DNA of 64,000 nucleotides, from positions 3,496,501-3,560,500 of the forward strand of contig NC_084708.1 in assembly GCF_033807575.1 (NCBI RefSeq), given 5' to 3'. Positions 22,520-32,489 of this stretch are shown piece by piece (the stretch's first letter is position 1; every line of letters starts with the position of its first letter). A program made the translations under genes and the position numbers. This DNA comes from Cydia pomonella. Lineage: Eukaryota; Arthropoda; Insecta; Lepidoptera; Tortricidae. A model generated the notes under the pieces. That model saw only the letters and a list, made by a program, of their open reading frames with translations, had not been told where the DNA came from and did no database searches.

Positions 22520-24226
22520 TTAAAGTTGTTGAAACATTTGTTTGCTATATATATCCTGCGAAATAAGTGACAGAGCATTGTTCGAGAGTCGGAGTCCCTG
22601 TGCTATCGGCGCGGGCGGCTGTGCGAGATGTGCATTGTGCAGGGCGTCGGAGCCTTCTCCACTTGCTGTAGGGCCGTGCTGCGGGGCACAACACTTGCTG
22701 TAGGCTCGGGTATATCCTCGGAATCCGAACTGAGGCTCGGGCTCCGGCTCCTTGGTGAGGTTCTGTCTATTGTCAGATAGGTCACAATTTGATACATCTG
22801 TCTGCTCGCAATTTTGATGACCCGGTAGCCGTACTAGCATTTCAGTTAAATAGCTACGAAAGACTGACCTTAACATTCGAACGCTTGGATTTTTATTGTT
22901 CCCGCCCTTTAGTCTATATGTTGAAAATAAATTTTCTAACACATCCTGATTTAACCTGTTTGTTAACAAGTACTGTACACCTTCGGTGTTTTCTTCTGTG
23001 TACAATAAGTATTATGCCATTAATGCTTTGCTGTAAGCCCTCGAAACAAGGAGGCGTAGTGTTCTTTTTTAGATTTCCTTTAACAACAATTTTTTTTAAG
23101 TCTTGTAGAATTCTGAGACCATTTTCTAATGCTTGCCTCGCAGCGTTATCTTTTGTTAATCCACATTTCTTTGGATTCTTGTCAAATTTAGTTTTGCTGT
23201 TGAGAGCGTCAAACAAGTTGTTTATCTGAACAATAAACTGAGCTGTGTTCGCAGCAGTAGGGCTTGACAGTTCTCCTGTTTGTATTGCTGTGTTGATCGC
23301 TGCGCCAACTGAATGGGAAAATATTTGTGTAGCTAATTTTACACGTGAAGTAATCTTTTTCTCTTACGGCACTCCTCCATGCAAATGCATGTTCAAATTT
23401 TGACGAAGTTGATGAGCTTCCCACTTCTTGATCGTGTAATACTTGCAACGCTCGTTTTCCATACACATTTCTTAGGTCAACCTTTAATTTTTGTGGTGAT
23501 GTATCAGGTGTCACTTCAACTGCAGTTCCTGAAATTAGATTTGGAATTGAGAAATAATATTTGGATACAAATATAAAGAACGAAAAAGTTCCTTTAAATA
23601 AAAATCGGCCAAGAGCATGTCGGGCCATGCTCAGTGTAGGGTTCATGTATCATGTACATTACAAGTATAAGGGAGTACCTTCGCAGCGCTTTCTACGTCT
23701 TTTACTAAGATGAGAAAACTTTTGCAATAACTCAAAAATGGCTGGACCGATCATGTTCGCTATAGTTTTCATTGAAAGTATTTAATAACCTTTTATTTTA
23801 CAAATTAAAGCAAGAAATATTACTTTGATAATCCGCGAGAAAATAACGTGTTATGTCAATCAGTGCTAACCCGTTATACTTACTTGCGTATTTTTACATG
23901 CAATTAATGTTCCCACCCTCCCACATTACCAAAAAACAAAATTGGTAATGCATCCACATTACCAAAAAACAAAATCAATCCCCTACACCAAGAACATTTT
24001 AACATTTTTAACAAGTGAACAATAAAAAAAACTTGGACCGAACATGAAATTGATGACTTGTCTAGTTATAGAATTTTTTTGTAATTAAGTAAATAAAACA
24101 AAACATACCTGAATTGTTTATCCATGTTCGTAGACGATTTGTATCCTTTACTGGAAAACGGAATAATGAATGAGTTCCGCTTGTATTTAGGCAATTTATG
24201 TATTGACAGCGCCCGGCAGGAGCCAT
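22520..24226 (-). pseudogene. P-element-like THAP transposase, internally deleted and frameshifted
   Basis: Exon 1 (24226-24109) starts MAPAGRCQYINC and includes LFRFPVKD and TWINNSG: the first half of a THAP DNA-binding domain with its CxxxxC pair. It ends at a good donor (TTCAG|GTATGT, phase 1). The only matching acceptor seen is 23529 (AATTTCAG|GAACTG), whose phase fits, so 24108-23529 can be read as an intron. Exon 2 (23528-22520) carries the P-transposase C-terminus: RVKLATQIFSHSV, INNLFDALNS, QYLLTNRLNQD and RLKGGNNKNPS. Frameshifts are seen near 23360 and 22997. The second half of the THAP zinc site, the coiled coil and most of the catalytic domain are missing, as in internally deleted P elements. 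No terminal repeats found. Not able to transpose as read. Confidence 0.82.
23598..23790 (+). repeat. Dispersed repeat, family R, 5' part
   Basis: AAAATCGGCCAAGAGCATGT then GGCCATGCTCAGTGTAGGG. An inverted, longer copy is at 44090-44650. It lies inside the putative intron of the P-like pseudogene. Confidence 0.65.
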
Positions 24227-24468
24227 GTTTTTTGCGTTTCTTTGTCCGTTCAGTGTGCCTTGTTGTCGTTATCCCTTGTCAACAAATCCGTATCGTGGAG
24301 CAATCGTAAGTCCGTAGAGAATGCCGAAGTCAAATAACAAAAAAACAAAACAATGAATAAAAAGTAATGAATAACAAGGAGCGCATACGCAGGAGTCACA
24401 TACCGAAACGAAACCACACTAACCACAGACACCACAGTATACAGTATGTTCCGTTCCGAAACAGAGGA

Positions 24469-24580
24469 GAGGGCCTACCGCGAACCACCATTGACGTGTT
24501 GCCTCTCTGTCGCACTTGTAACTTCGCACGTAAATGTGACAGGGAGGCAACACGTCGAATGTGGTTCGCGGTAGGCACTC
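24469..24580. mobile_element. Palindromic MITE, family H
   Basis: Second copy of the hairpin at 7786-7897: GAGGGCCTACCGCGAACCAC and the inverted GTGGTTCGCGGTAGGC. Point differences between the copies fall on both arms. Confidence 0.85.
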
Positions 24581-24843
24581 TGCAGTGCAAGTCAACGATA
24601 TAGTATTGCCAGTTTAATTTCTATCAATCCCCACAAATTCCAAAGTATCTTTATTCGTTTGAATTAGAATTGAATTTGAACACGGGTCTTAGAAATGTAT
24701 TTTAAATTTATTTCTTCGTTTAAATATTATTAAGAATTAAAATAAAAATATTTATTCTTATTTTACCTTTTTACGTGATGTAAAATATGTAGGCAGGCAT
24801 GTATAATTGTAGGTAATAACGTAATCAGGTTGGTATTGGTTGG

Positions 24844-24981
24844 TACGGTCAAGGAATTTAATTTCTTACCCATTTCGTACCTTGTCACAGTGACAAACAA
24901 CATGAAACTCGCTAGAGACCTCATACTATTGTCACTGTGACAAGGTACGAAATGGGTCACAAATTAAATTCTTTGACTGTA
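24844..24981. mobile_element. Palindromic MITE
   Basis: GTACGGTCAAGGAATTTAATT and CATTTCGTACCTTGTCACAG on the left pair with CTGTGACAAGGTACGAAATG and AATTCTTTGACTGTAC on the right. A fragment with GTGACAAGGTACGAAATGAC is at 15319. Confidence 0.8.
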
Positions 24982-24984
24982 CTT

Positions 24985-26097
24985 GTAATACATATTAATT
25001 AACGTTATACATAGATTTTATTTGACTAATATTAACATAATTTCATGTGGAGTTTAGATAATGGGAACAAAATTTTTAACGTTTTTAAAAGACAATACAT
25101 ACTCGTATTAGCGAAATTTTTCAAGGCCTCTACAAACCACACCGACAAATTGCGTGCGATTTGTGCGGCATTTGACCGATCGGTTGAATTTGTTGCACTT
25201 AATTGTCGGTGATTATCTAAAACGCAAGTAGTTCTTTATACTCTTGCAAAAAAACTTTGTGCCTAATGGAAAAAGGCGTGAAATTAAAAATATGTATGGG
25301 CTATAGATCCTTCGAGTCTACTTTTTGCCGCCTTTTTCTACTGACAAAGTTGGATTTTGAGAATATACAAGGCCTTCATTGGCCTAAGAGGACTTCATGT
25401 TTACAGTTTTTAAAAATATGGTTTCTACAGATACCATGTCTTGCAACATGCGATTTTATATAAATACTATAATAATGGCCTGAATACATTGTTTAAAGGT
25501 CCCTTCTTTTAGTTTTTCTTAAATAACTCGTAAACAGTGGCCCATACCATAAAATGTTCTTTCACGTAAACAATCTATATAAAATTACCTACAAGAAAGA
25601 TTTAGTACTTTTTTTCGCTAGCATCAACATTTAAAAATTGTATTGAATTTTTTTGTAGACAATTTTGCGTACATTATTTACGTTTAACAACGTTTTTGCG
25701 ATGTGCAAATCAACTACCGCAATGCAAGCATGTTACGCAAATCGCATTTAATTATTAATGAAGTTTGCAGAGGCCCGGCCCATAGTCTCCACAAAATAAT
25801 GTAGTAGACTGCTCGCAGTGGTAGCGTTGTTGCCAGCTCAACAGAATGCGTTCGAAGCTGAGCAAGCTGACAACGTCGCGAGGCAAGTTTCGTAATGTCT
25901 CATATCTTTATCTATATAATTAAGTATCAGAAGACACCATAATTATGTTATTAAGTGCATGCCGGGGTCTATAACTACATAAGAGTACCTAAAGCGCTTC
26001 ACACGCCTTACTTAATCTAGTATAAGTTTGTTGGACGTTGGAACGACTTTTTGGAACGAAGTTCCTTGTTGGACGGTTGGCGGATGGCGGCTAGGCG
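24985..26097. other. No gene; weak inverted repeat
   Basis: AAGGCCTCTACAAACC near 25122 and GTTTGCAGAGGCCCGG near 25765 may be degraded ends of a MITE. Otherwise AT-rich non-coding. The frame at 25257-25463 has no motif. Confidence 0.35.
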
Positions 26098-27225
26098 AAA
26101 AAAGCGGCCAAGTGCGAGTCGGACTCGCCCATGAAGGGTTCCGTACCATTTATGACGTATTAAAAAAACTACTTACTAGATCTGGTTCAAACCAATTTTC
26201 GTTGGAAGTTTGCATGGTAATGTATATCATATATTTTTTTTAGATTTTTAATTCCGTTATTTTAGAAGTTACAGGGGGGGGACACACTTTTTTTCACTTT
26301 GGAAGTGTCTCTCGCGCAAACTATTCAGTTTAGAAAAAAATGATATTAGAAACCTAAATATCATTTTTGAAGACCTATCCTTAGATACCCCACACGTATG
26401 GGTTTGATGAAAAAAAATTTTTTTTTTAATTTTTATGACGTATTAAAAAAAAAACTACTTACTAGATCTGGTTCAAACCAATTTTCGTTGGAAGTTTGCA
26501 TGGTAATGTATATCATATATTTTTTTTAGATTTTTAATTCCGTTATTTTAGAAGTTACAGGGGGGGGGGACACACTTTTTTTCACTTTGGAAGTGTCTCT
26601 CGCGCAAACTATTCAGTTTAGAAAAAAATGATATTAGAAACCTAAATATCATTTTTGAAGACCTATCCTTAGATACCCCACACGTATGGGTTTGATGAAA
26701 AAAAATTTTTTTTTTAATTTTTATGACGTATTAAAAAAAAAACTACTTACTAAATCTCGTTCGAACCAATTTTCGGTGGAAGTTTGCATGGCAATGTATA
26801 TCATATATTTTTTTTAGATTTTTCATTGTGTTATTTTAGAAGTTACAGGGGGGGGGACACACTTTTTACCACTTTGGAAGTGTCTCTCGCGCAAACTATT
26901 CAGTTTAGAAAAAAATGATATTAGAAACCTCAATATCATTTTTAAAGACCTATCCATAGGTACCCCACACGTATGGGTTTGATGAAAAAAGATTTTTTGA
27001 GTTTCAGTTCTAAGTATGGGGAACCCCCAAAATTTATTGTTTTTTTTCTATTTTTGTGTAAACATCATAATGCGGTTCATAGAATACATCTACTTACCAA
27101 GTTTGAACAGTATAGCTTTTATAGTTTCGGAAAAAAGTGGCTGTGACAGAATCGGACAGACAGACGGACATGACGAATCTATAAGGGTTCCGTTTTTTGC
27201 CATTTGGCTACGGAACCCTAAAAAA
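26098..27225 (+). repeat. Dispersed repeat, family P, expanded by internal tandem repeats
   Basis: Starts AAAAAGCGGCCAAGTGCGAG, CGTACCATTTATGACG follows, and it ends CAGACAGACGGACATGACG then TTGGCTACGGAACCCTAAAA. Both ends match the other family P copies, but the interior has been triplicated (26151-27000). Confidence 0.8.
26151..27000 (+). repeat. Tandem array, three units of about 285 bp
   Basis: Units begin TATGACGTATTAAAAAAA at 26151, 26434 and 26722. Each contains TTCAAACCAATTTTCGTTGG or a variant, a G8-10 run before ACACACTTTTT, and CCCCACACGTATGGGTTTGA. Units 1 and 2 are almost identical; unit 3 carries more substitutions. The order of divergence suggests that unit 1 or 2 was duplicated most recently. 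Confidence 0.88.
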
Positions 27226-27616
27226 AGTGTAATAGTAGGAGATACGTTATAAGGAATTACATGGACACTTATTATATATAGGTGATAGAAGTTTCAAGAG
27301 GTACGGTTAGATAAACCGGTAAAGTCCAGTAGGTAAACAAATCAAGCCGAAATAATTGCTGATCGGTAAAAGTCTAGTTAAACAATAGCACAACAAATAG
27401 TAGCGGGATAAGTATTGAGTCAAAATAAACGTGAGGCGAGTCAAGAAGGTAGAATCATGACAATGAGCATGAGCTATAAGCTATAGTACCTGGGCGACCG
27501 AGGTTTGCTCGGTTATAACTATTTATTGTAATATGGTGGTGTATAGGTATGGTGGTGATAATCTTAACTACATTTTTTTACTAAATTAAACTTGTCTAAA
27601 ACAATAAAAATTAAAA
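27226..27616. other. No recognised feature
   Basis: Non-coding, no recurring block seen. Confidence 0.4.
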
Positions 27617-27658
27617 AAAAAATATATATATATATATTTATATATATATATATATATA
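27617..27658. repeat. (TA)n microsatellite
   Basis: Two nearly pure TA runs separated by TTTA. It lies at the tail end of the SINE at 27690-27965 and probably grew from that tail. Confidence 0.85.
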
Positions 27659-27689
27659 AACTTCAACATATATAAAAAAAATAAAAGTT

Positions 27690-27965
27690 AGTCATCGGGC
27701 GAGATTCGAACCCGTGACACTAGTTTCTAGCACTCCGCGTCTTAACCCGCTGGGCCAGACGGACAGTGGCCGGCGACACGAAATTAGGGACCATATTCTG
27801 CGTCGAAAGAAAAACGCATGAAAACTCGAAAACACGCGTTTTCCCAAACATAAGACAACTCTAGATCGATTGTATACCCCCAAAAACCTCCATATACCAA
27901 ATTACAGCGAAATCGTTAGAGCCGTTTTCGAGATCACAGAAATATATATATATATATACAAGAAT
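27690..27965 (-). mobile_element. tRNA-like SINE (third type) joined to a conserved body
   Basis: On the - strand, TCTGGCCCAGCGGGTTAAGA (A box) and GGGTTCGAATCTCGCCC (B box) form a tRNA-like unit. Upstream on the - strand lies CTCGAAAACGGCTCTAACGA and GGTATATGGAGGTTTTTGGG, resembling a sequence common in lepidopteran non-LTR elements. The order is body, tRNA-like unit, then TA-rich tail, so the tRNA-like part is not at the 5' end. Either a composite or two abutting insertions. Confidence 0.55.
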
Positions 27966-27969
27966 TGCT

Positions 27970-28628
27970 CGTTTAAAGGTATAAGATAAAAGAAAACAGT
28001 TGTGTGAGGTACAACTTTTTGTTGTGATTTTTGCCCAAGGAAGCATTTCGACAAACTTGAATACATAATTATGTACCTACGACGATCCGAACTTTAGGAT
28101 GCGACGTTGTCAGGTCATTAGCTTCACGGTCACAGTCGTTGCGATTTGGCAGGCTGGCAACGTCGCCTGCTTTCATTGAAGTACAAAATTATTGTTACCT
28201 ATCTATGATTGTTACCAAATTGTACTTTCATAACGTTCCTTTCTACAGCACAACATTTTTTAAAATAGTCCCCTACTTCAGGGTAAAGTTGTCAAGTTGT
28301 TTCTTAAAAAAACTTCGAGATTGGAATGGAAAAGCTATTTATTTTAAAATATTAAAATATATGATATTTTATTGTTTTTTTAAACAATATATATATTATG
28401 CTTTATTTTATTCTAACTGAACACACATGCACTAGACAAGCAAAATCGTGAAGTTATTTTTAGGGAGACAAAGAAATTTAAATGGCAACACTCAAAATAA
28501 GTTGTCACTGTTCCAATCCAATTTGTAATGTAATGGTTTGTAATAACACTTTTTTTTTATTTGATTCTTAATGTAGAAATTTGATTAGATACATACCTAT
28601 GAACGTCACTTGCGACTTTGTCTTGCAG
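27970..28628. other. No recognised feature
   Basis: AT-rich. The 93-codon frame at 28139-28420 is low-complexity, rich in F, Y and K, and not accepted. Confidence 0.4.
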
Positions 28629-28733
28629 GCACAAAATAGTGAATTCAACTAAAGCAAGGCTAAAGCTATTGAAATGAAGTTCCGGTTTGGGAATCAGTGA
28701 TGAAAATTGCATGCGAATGGATTATCACTTCAG
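28629..28733 (+). other. Candidate 5' exon with a start codon
   Basis: A 105-bp stretch bounded by a strong acceptor (GACTTTGTCTTGCAG|GC) and a near-consensus donor (CTTCAG|GTAAGT). All three frames are closed across its whole length, so it is not an internal coding exon. An ATG at 28700 opens a frame MKIACEWIITS that runs through the donor in phase 1 and could be the beginning of a signal peptide. It could be the first coding exon of a secreted or membrane gene on the + strand, but I cannot link it to the dpr exon 30 kb downstream. It may equally be chance. Confidence 0.3.
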
Positions 28734-28739
28734 GTAAGT

Positions 28740-29040
28740 CGTACTTTAAATTTAAATCTTAATTTGTGTAAATACTGAAACAATTCAATACCTACTCTTT
28801 ATAACTTTATTTTTACTTCCTGTCAATCTGAACTGAAAACTATCATGCGCACGAATATGTATGTTATTTATGTTAAAACCAGAGTGATACTCTTAAGTAT
28901 TTTTTGTCAAACATGATTTGGTAGTTTCAAAAAAGTAAATGGAATTCCTGTTGTTTAGATTCAGATTTATTTATTAAGCAACATACGATTGCATTACAAA
29001 TAACATTCATGTCAATATATATGAATCTATATTGTGTTCT
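28740..29040. other. No recognised feature
   Basis: AT-rich, non-coding. Confidence 0.4.
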
Positions 29041-29235
29041 GCTTCCTCGCGTTGTCCCGGCATTTATGCAACGGCTCATGGGAGCCTGGGGACCGCTCGA
29101 CAACTAATCCCCAGAATTGGCGTAGGCACTAGTTTTTACGAAAGCGACTGCCATCTGACCTTCCAACCCAAAGGGTAAACTAGGCCTTATTGGGATTAGT
29201 CCGGTTTACTCACGATGTTTTTCTACACCGAAATG
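29041..29235 (-). mobile_element. SINE S2, partial
   Basis: GCTTCCTCGCGTTGTCCCGG at the left (the tail on the - strand) and GATTAGTCCGGTTTACTCAC at the right, co-linear with 4750-5050. The tRNA-like head is missing, so it is 5' truncated. Confidence 0.72.
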
Positions 29236-29329
29236 AATCTATGTATATTGTGAACGTCAAAATAAATCTAGCTATTCCTAAAACGAAAAACCAATAGACA
29301 TCAATATTTAGAATTTATTTTATACCTAT

Positions 29330-29430
29330 AAAAAACTAGGCAAGTGTGAGTTGGACTCACGCACGAAGGGTTCCGTACCATTATTTATAAAAACGGCAGA
29401 AAAATCAATGCGAAAGCGTCATTTTTCAGC
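29330..29430 (+). repeat. Dispersed repeat, family P, 5' end only
   Basis: AACTAGGCAAGTGTGAGTTG and CACGAAGGGTTCCGTACCATT match the 5' end of family P, then similarity stops. Confidence 0.6.
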
Positions 29431-30578
29431 ATACTGCGCTAAACGAAGCTGCCGCTCTCCGGCTCCATCAAACAGTTAATAGTATACACACCTCGGGAAG
29501 TCAATAAGAAAGCCTCAGATCACATGTTTCCATTACATCACTTCAATTACATCTGATCTGAGACAATTCTTACTTTACTGCCCTAGGTACAGTCGACGCA
29601 AAAAAATACAGTCTTGCATCCTTCTCTATAAAAAGGTGACGCACATATTTGTCAAATCTAACCTTTAATAACATGACAATACGAGTCAAGGCACGCATTG
29701 TTGTGAATAACATAATCTATATGAGAATGCTTCCAATTTCATAAAGAAGAAGGACATTCAAGAATGTTTTCGAATGGTCTGTTGATGTTGGTTGCCCAAG
29801 TTCTATAACTGTCTGTTGTAGACTTATTCTTGTCAAGTCAACATGCAGGTTAGGAAAACTGTATCTATAAGTATTGTTATAGAACTATTTAACAAATATA
29901 TTTTCTTATTTCAGGAACCAGTCTCTAGCTACTAGAAGTAACAATATAGTATGGGGCAAGACAATGAGATGAGATATGGTCAATGCATCTCATTACCCAA
30001 TTAAAATATTTTGAGGTAAAAATAGTAACAATTTTTATACCTGCCTCAATGGATACAGACACAAGCTACGAAAATCTTTTTAATATAAATAAATCCTCAT
30101 AAAAAAGAAACACTTGACAATGATTTTTTTTTTCTCCCTCAATGATGTCTACTCAATTGCTACGACCAATATTATCTCCATCCAACTCTAAAACCACTGA
30201 ACTGATTTAGATAAAATTTGCTATGGAGATAGTTATTTAGATAGAGGATTATCTATTACATCTACTTACGAATGAAGACAAATTTCATAGTAAAGTTGTT
30301 CATTAGTAGTATGTGTGTATAGACTTCAATCTTAGCAAACATATCCCTTAGTAGTCTACCAGTTTCCATAATAAATGTATCTCACAATAGTACACATTTT
30401 TTTACCGAATATTCGGCGCTTCGGTCTACGGTGTGGCCGAACATTCGGTATTCGGCCTAAACCACTATTCGTGGCATCTCTAGTTATGAGCCCTTTCCAT
30501 AATAGGTCATCTACTTAGCATATTAGTAGTGTTCTACACATAGTATAATAATAAAAAAAGTGTATCTTCGCATATTGC
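29431..30578. other. No gene; old repeat traces
   Basis: AACCACTGAACTGATTTAGA near 30194 resembles a decayed lepidopteran repeat, and CGAATATTCGGC-like motifs near 30411-30455 form a short internal repeat. CTCAGATCA and TGATCTGAG near 29514 and 29554 form a small hairpin. Otherwise featureless. Confidence 0.35.
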
Positions 30579-31138
30579 AGTCGGATTGTTTAATCCGCCG
30601 TATTACACTACGGCTAGTTGTTATCAAAAACAGGGCCGTTTTGAATTGCGGCAGTTCATTAGCCAGATTGTCATTGTGATACTTTCGTCAATAAGGCGGC
30701 CCACGTTTAGCCGCATCGCATTGTACTCATTGACATATATCTAAGGACGGGCCTTATAGGCACTAAGAATGGCGCTAGTTCAGTGGTGTCACTCTCGAAT
30801 TCGAGCCAATCGTGCAGTCTAACGCAACTAGTTGCGCCCAATCGCGCGCGTGATGCAAACTCATCAACCAATCGCGTTGCGGCGTTAGACTGCACGATTG
30901 GCTGGAATTCGTGTGCGTGACACCGCTGTACTGGCCCCATTCTTATTGTCCGTAAGGCCCGTCCTTAGATATCGTCAATGATCGTACTACTATTTAGATT
31001 GTAGGGTGACCAATGACCATACTTACAAAATAAAACGGCATTCAATACGGCTAATTGTTGAACCGCCGCATTTCAAGACGGCCCTGTTTTTGATAACGGC
31101 TAGCCATAATGTAATATGGCGGATTATACGATCCGACT
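30579..31138. mobile_element. Outer long-inverted-repeat MITE
   Basis: The left arm AGTCGGATTGTTTAATCCGCC and ATCAAAAACAGGGCCGT pairs with ACGGCCCTGTTTTTGAT and GGCGGATTATACGATCCGACT over about 80 bp. The interior holds a second element (30737-30972). Non-coding. Confidence 0.85.
30737..30972. mobile_element. Inner long-inverted-repeat MITE, nested
   Basis: ATATCTAAGGACGGGCCTTA and CAATCGTGCAGTCTAACGC pair with GCGTTAGACTGCACGATTGG and GGCCCGTCCTTAGATAT, with arms of about 90 bp. Inserted inside the 30579-31138 element, so it is the younger of the two. The 77-codon frame across it is a by-product. Confidence 0.85.
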
Positions 31139-31158
31139 CAAAATAATATATTATTTCA

Positions 31159-31310
31159 ACGGCCAACTAGTCGGTAGTGACTCTGCCTACGAAGCAGAAG
31201 GTTCCTGGTTCGAATCCTGATAAGGACATTTATTTGCGTGTTCATCACAAATATTTGTTCCCGAGTCATGAATATTTTCTACGTATATAAATATTTATAT
31301 ATAGCGATAT
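31159..31310 (+). mobile_element. tRNA-derived SINE S1, old copy
   Basis: TAGTCGGTAGTGACTCTGCC and GGTTCGAATCCTGATAAGG (intact B box) with a body like the other S1 copies, but many substitutions and no tail. Confidence 0.7.
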
Positions 31311-31710
31311 AAATAATTATTGTAACTTTTCTAAGAACAAAATATTTTTAGTTTATATGTAGGATAACTACAGTGACATCTTTTGGTACTTATCCTTAAA
31401 CAATCCAGCTATCTCGTACACTGGTAAGAAGTTAAACTGGCGCGATAGATGGCGCTTAAAATAAATCTCGCGATATTACATCGATTTTTTTCCGCATCGA
31501 TTAATTATGTTTAAATGGCCTTTTTAAAAGGTTTTTTTGTTGTAATATGCCAATCAATTGGAATTATACACGTTTGGTTGATAATTGGAGAGATTTCAAT
31601 TAAAATAAATACCGATGTAGGCCAAATGGTGCTCTGAGTGACATCTCTTGATTTTCTCTGGAACTAATCGAGACTACTATGGGTTTGTGACTCTATATAT
31701 ATTTACTTTA
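31311..31710. other. No recognised feature
   Basis: Non-coding. GATAGATGGCGC near 31444 echoes CTAGATGGCGT at about 19900; the significance is unclear. Confidence 0.35.
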
Positions 31711-31836
31711 TGATTGGATTTAGAAAGAGCGCGCCAAGCGGGACGTTTTGGAAACTCAAAATCCTATACAAAATGAGACTTAACGCAAACGCGTTCGTCA
31801 CGTTATGATGTCGATCAAATTTACACTAGGGGTACT
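31711..31836. mobile_element. Family F MITE, right half only
   Basis: ATTGGATTTAGAAAGAGCGC through TTTACACTAGGGGTACT. It shares subfamily marks (GTTATGATGTCGATCAAA) with 15426-15618. It may be the other half of the element broken at 19829. Confidence 0.8.
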
Positions 31837-31884
31837 GATACTACTTATATTATATGACAGTTTATTTGACCGATCTGTCAGTAG

Positions 31885-32018
31885 TAAAATTGAGCCGCTT
31901 AACTTAACTCGGATAAATATAACTGTCAGATTTTGGTATTAAGAAAAGGTAATAGGGTAGATATTTCCTAAGAAGGTAGAGTGGATTTATCCGAGTTTGA
32001 AGTTAAACGACTCAATTG
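31885..32018. mobile_element. Short inverted-repeat MITE
   Basis: AAATTGAGCCGCTTAACTTA and CTCGGATAAAT pair with ATTTATCCGAG and GAAGTTAAACGACTCAATT. No coding potential. Confidence 0.7.
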
Positions 32019-32019
32019 G

Positions 32020-32485
32020 CCAACGAAATACCATTTTAGTATCTGGAATACAAAAACGGCTATTTAAATCTAAAAGCTATTCCAATGTTAAATTTATCGG
32101 CCTCTAGAAACGTTCTAGTATTTTATATTCCATACTGATATTCTAAAAACATTTTATATCGGCGTTCAATCGCATTATGTTACATCACGCCATTTTGCCT
32201 TTAGGTAATCCGCCATTTTGGCGTGACTACACTATCAAAGCATTTTACTGACAAGCCGAGCCACAAAGTGCAGAGTACCCGACGCGCGCCCGCATTTTAA
32301 CTGGAAAATTACTCTGCTTGCTTACATACTCTGTGTGCACTTACAATGTATGAGATTAAATGTTTGGCGACTCGGCGGGAGGTGAATTCGGATTTTAATA
32401 ATATTATATTGTTTATATAATCTGATGTTCACCTCGCCTGCACTTTAGTGCGAGAGAGACGCAATGAAACTCCTGTAAAATCAGG
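32020..32485. other. No recognised feature
   Basis: Non-coding. Motifs CGCCATTTTG recur near 32188 and 32210. Confidence 0.35.
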
Positions 32486-32489
32486 ATCG

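Noticed and set aside
22789..23229. 146-codon + strand frame
   Set aside because: It is the antisense shadow of the P-like transposase exon.
30707..30940. 77-codon - strand gene
   Set aside because: Lies wholly in the inner inverted-repeat MITE; a by-product of its arms.
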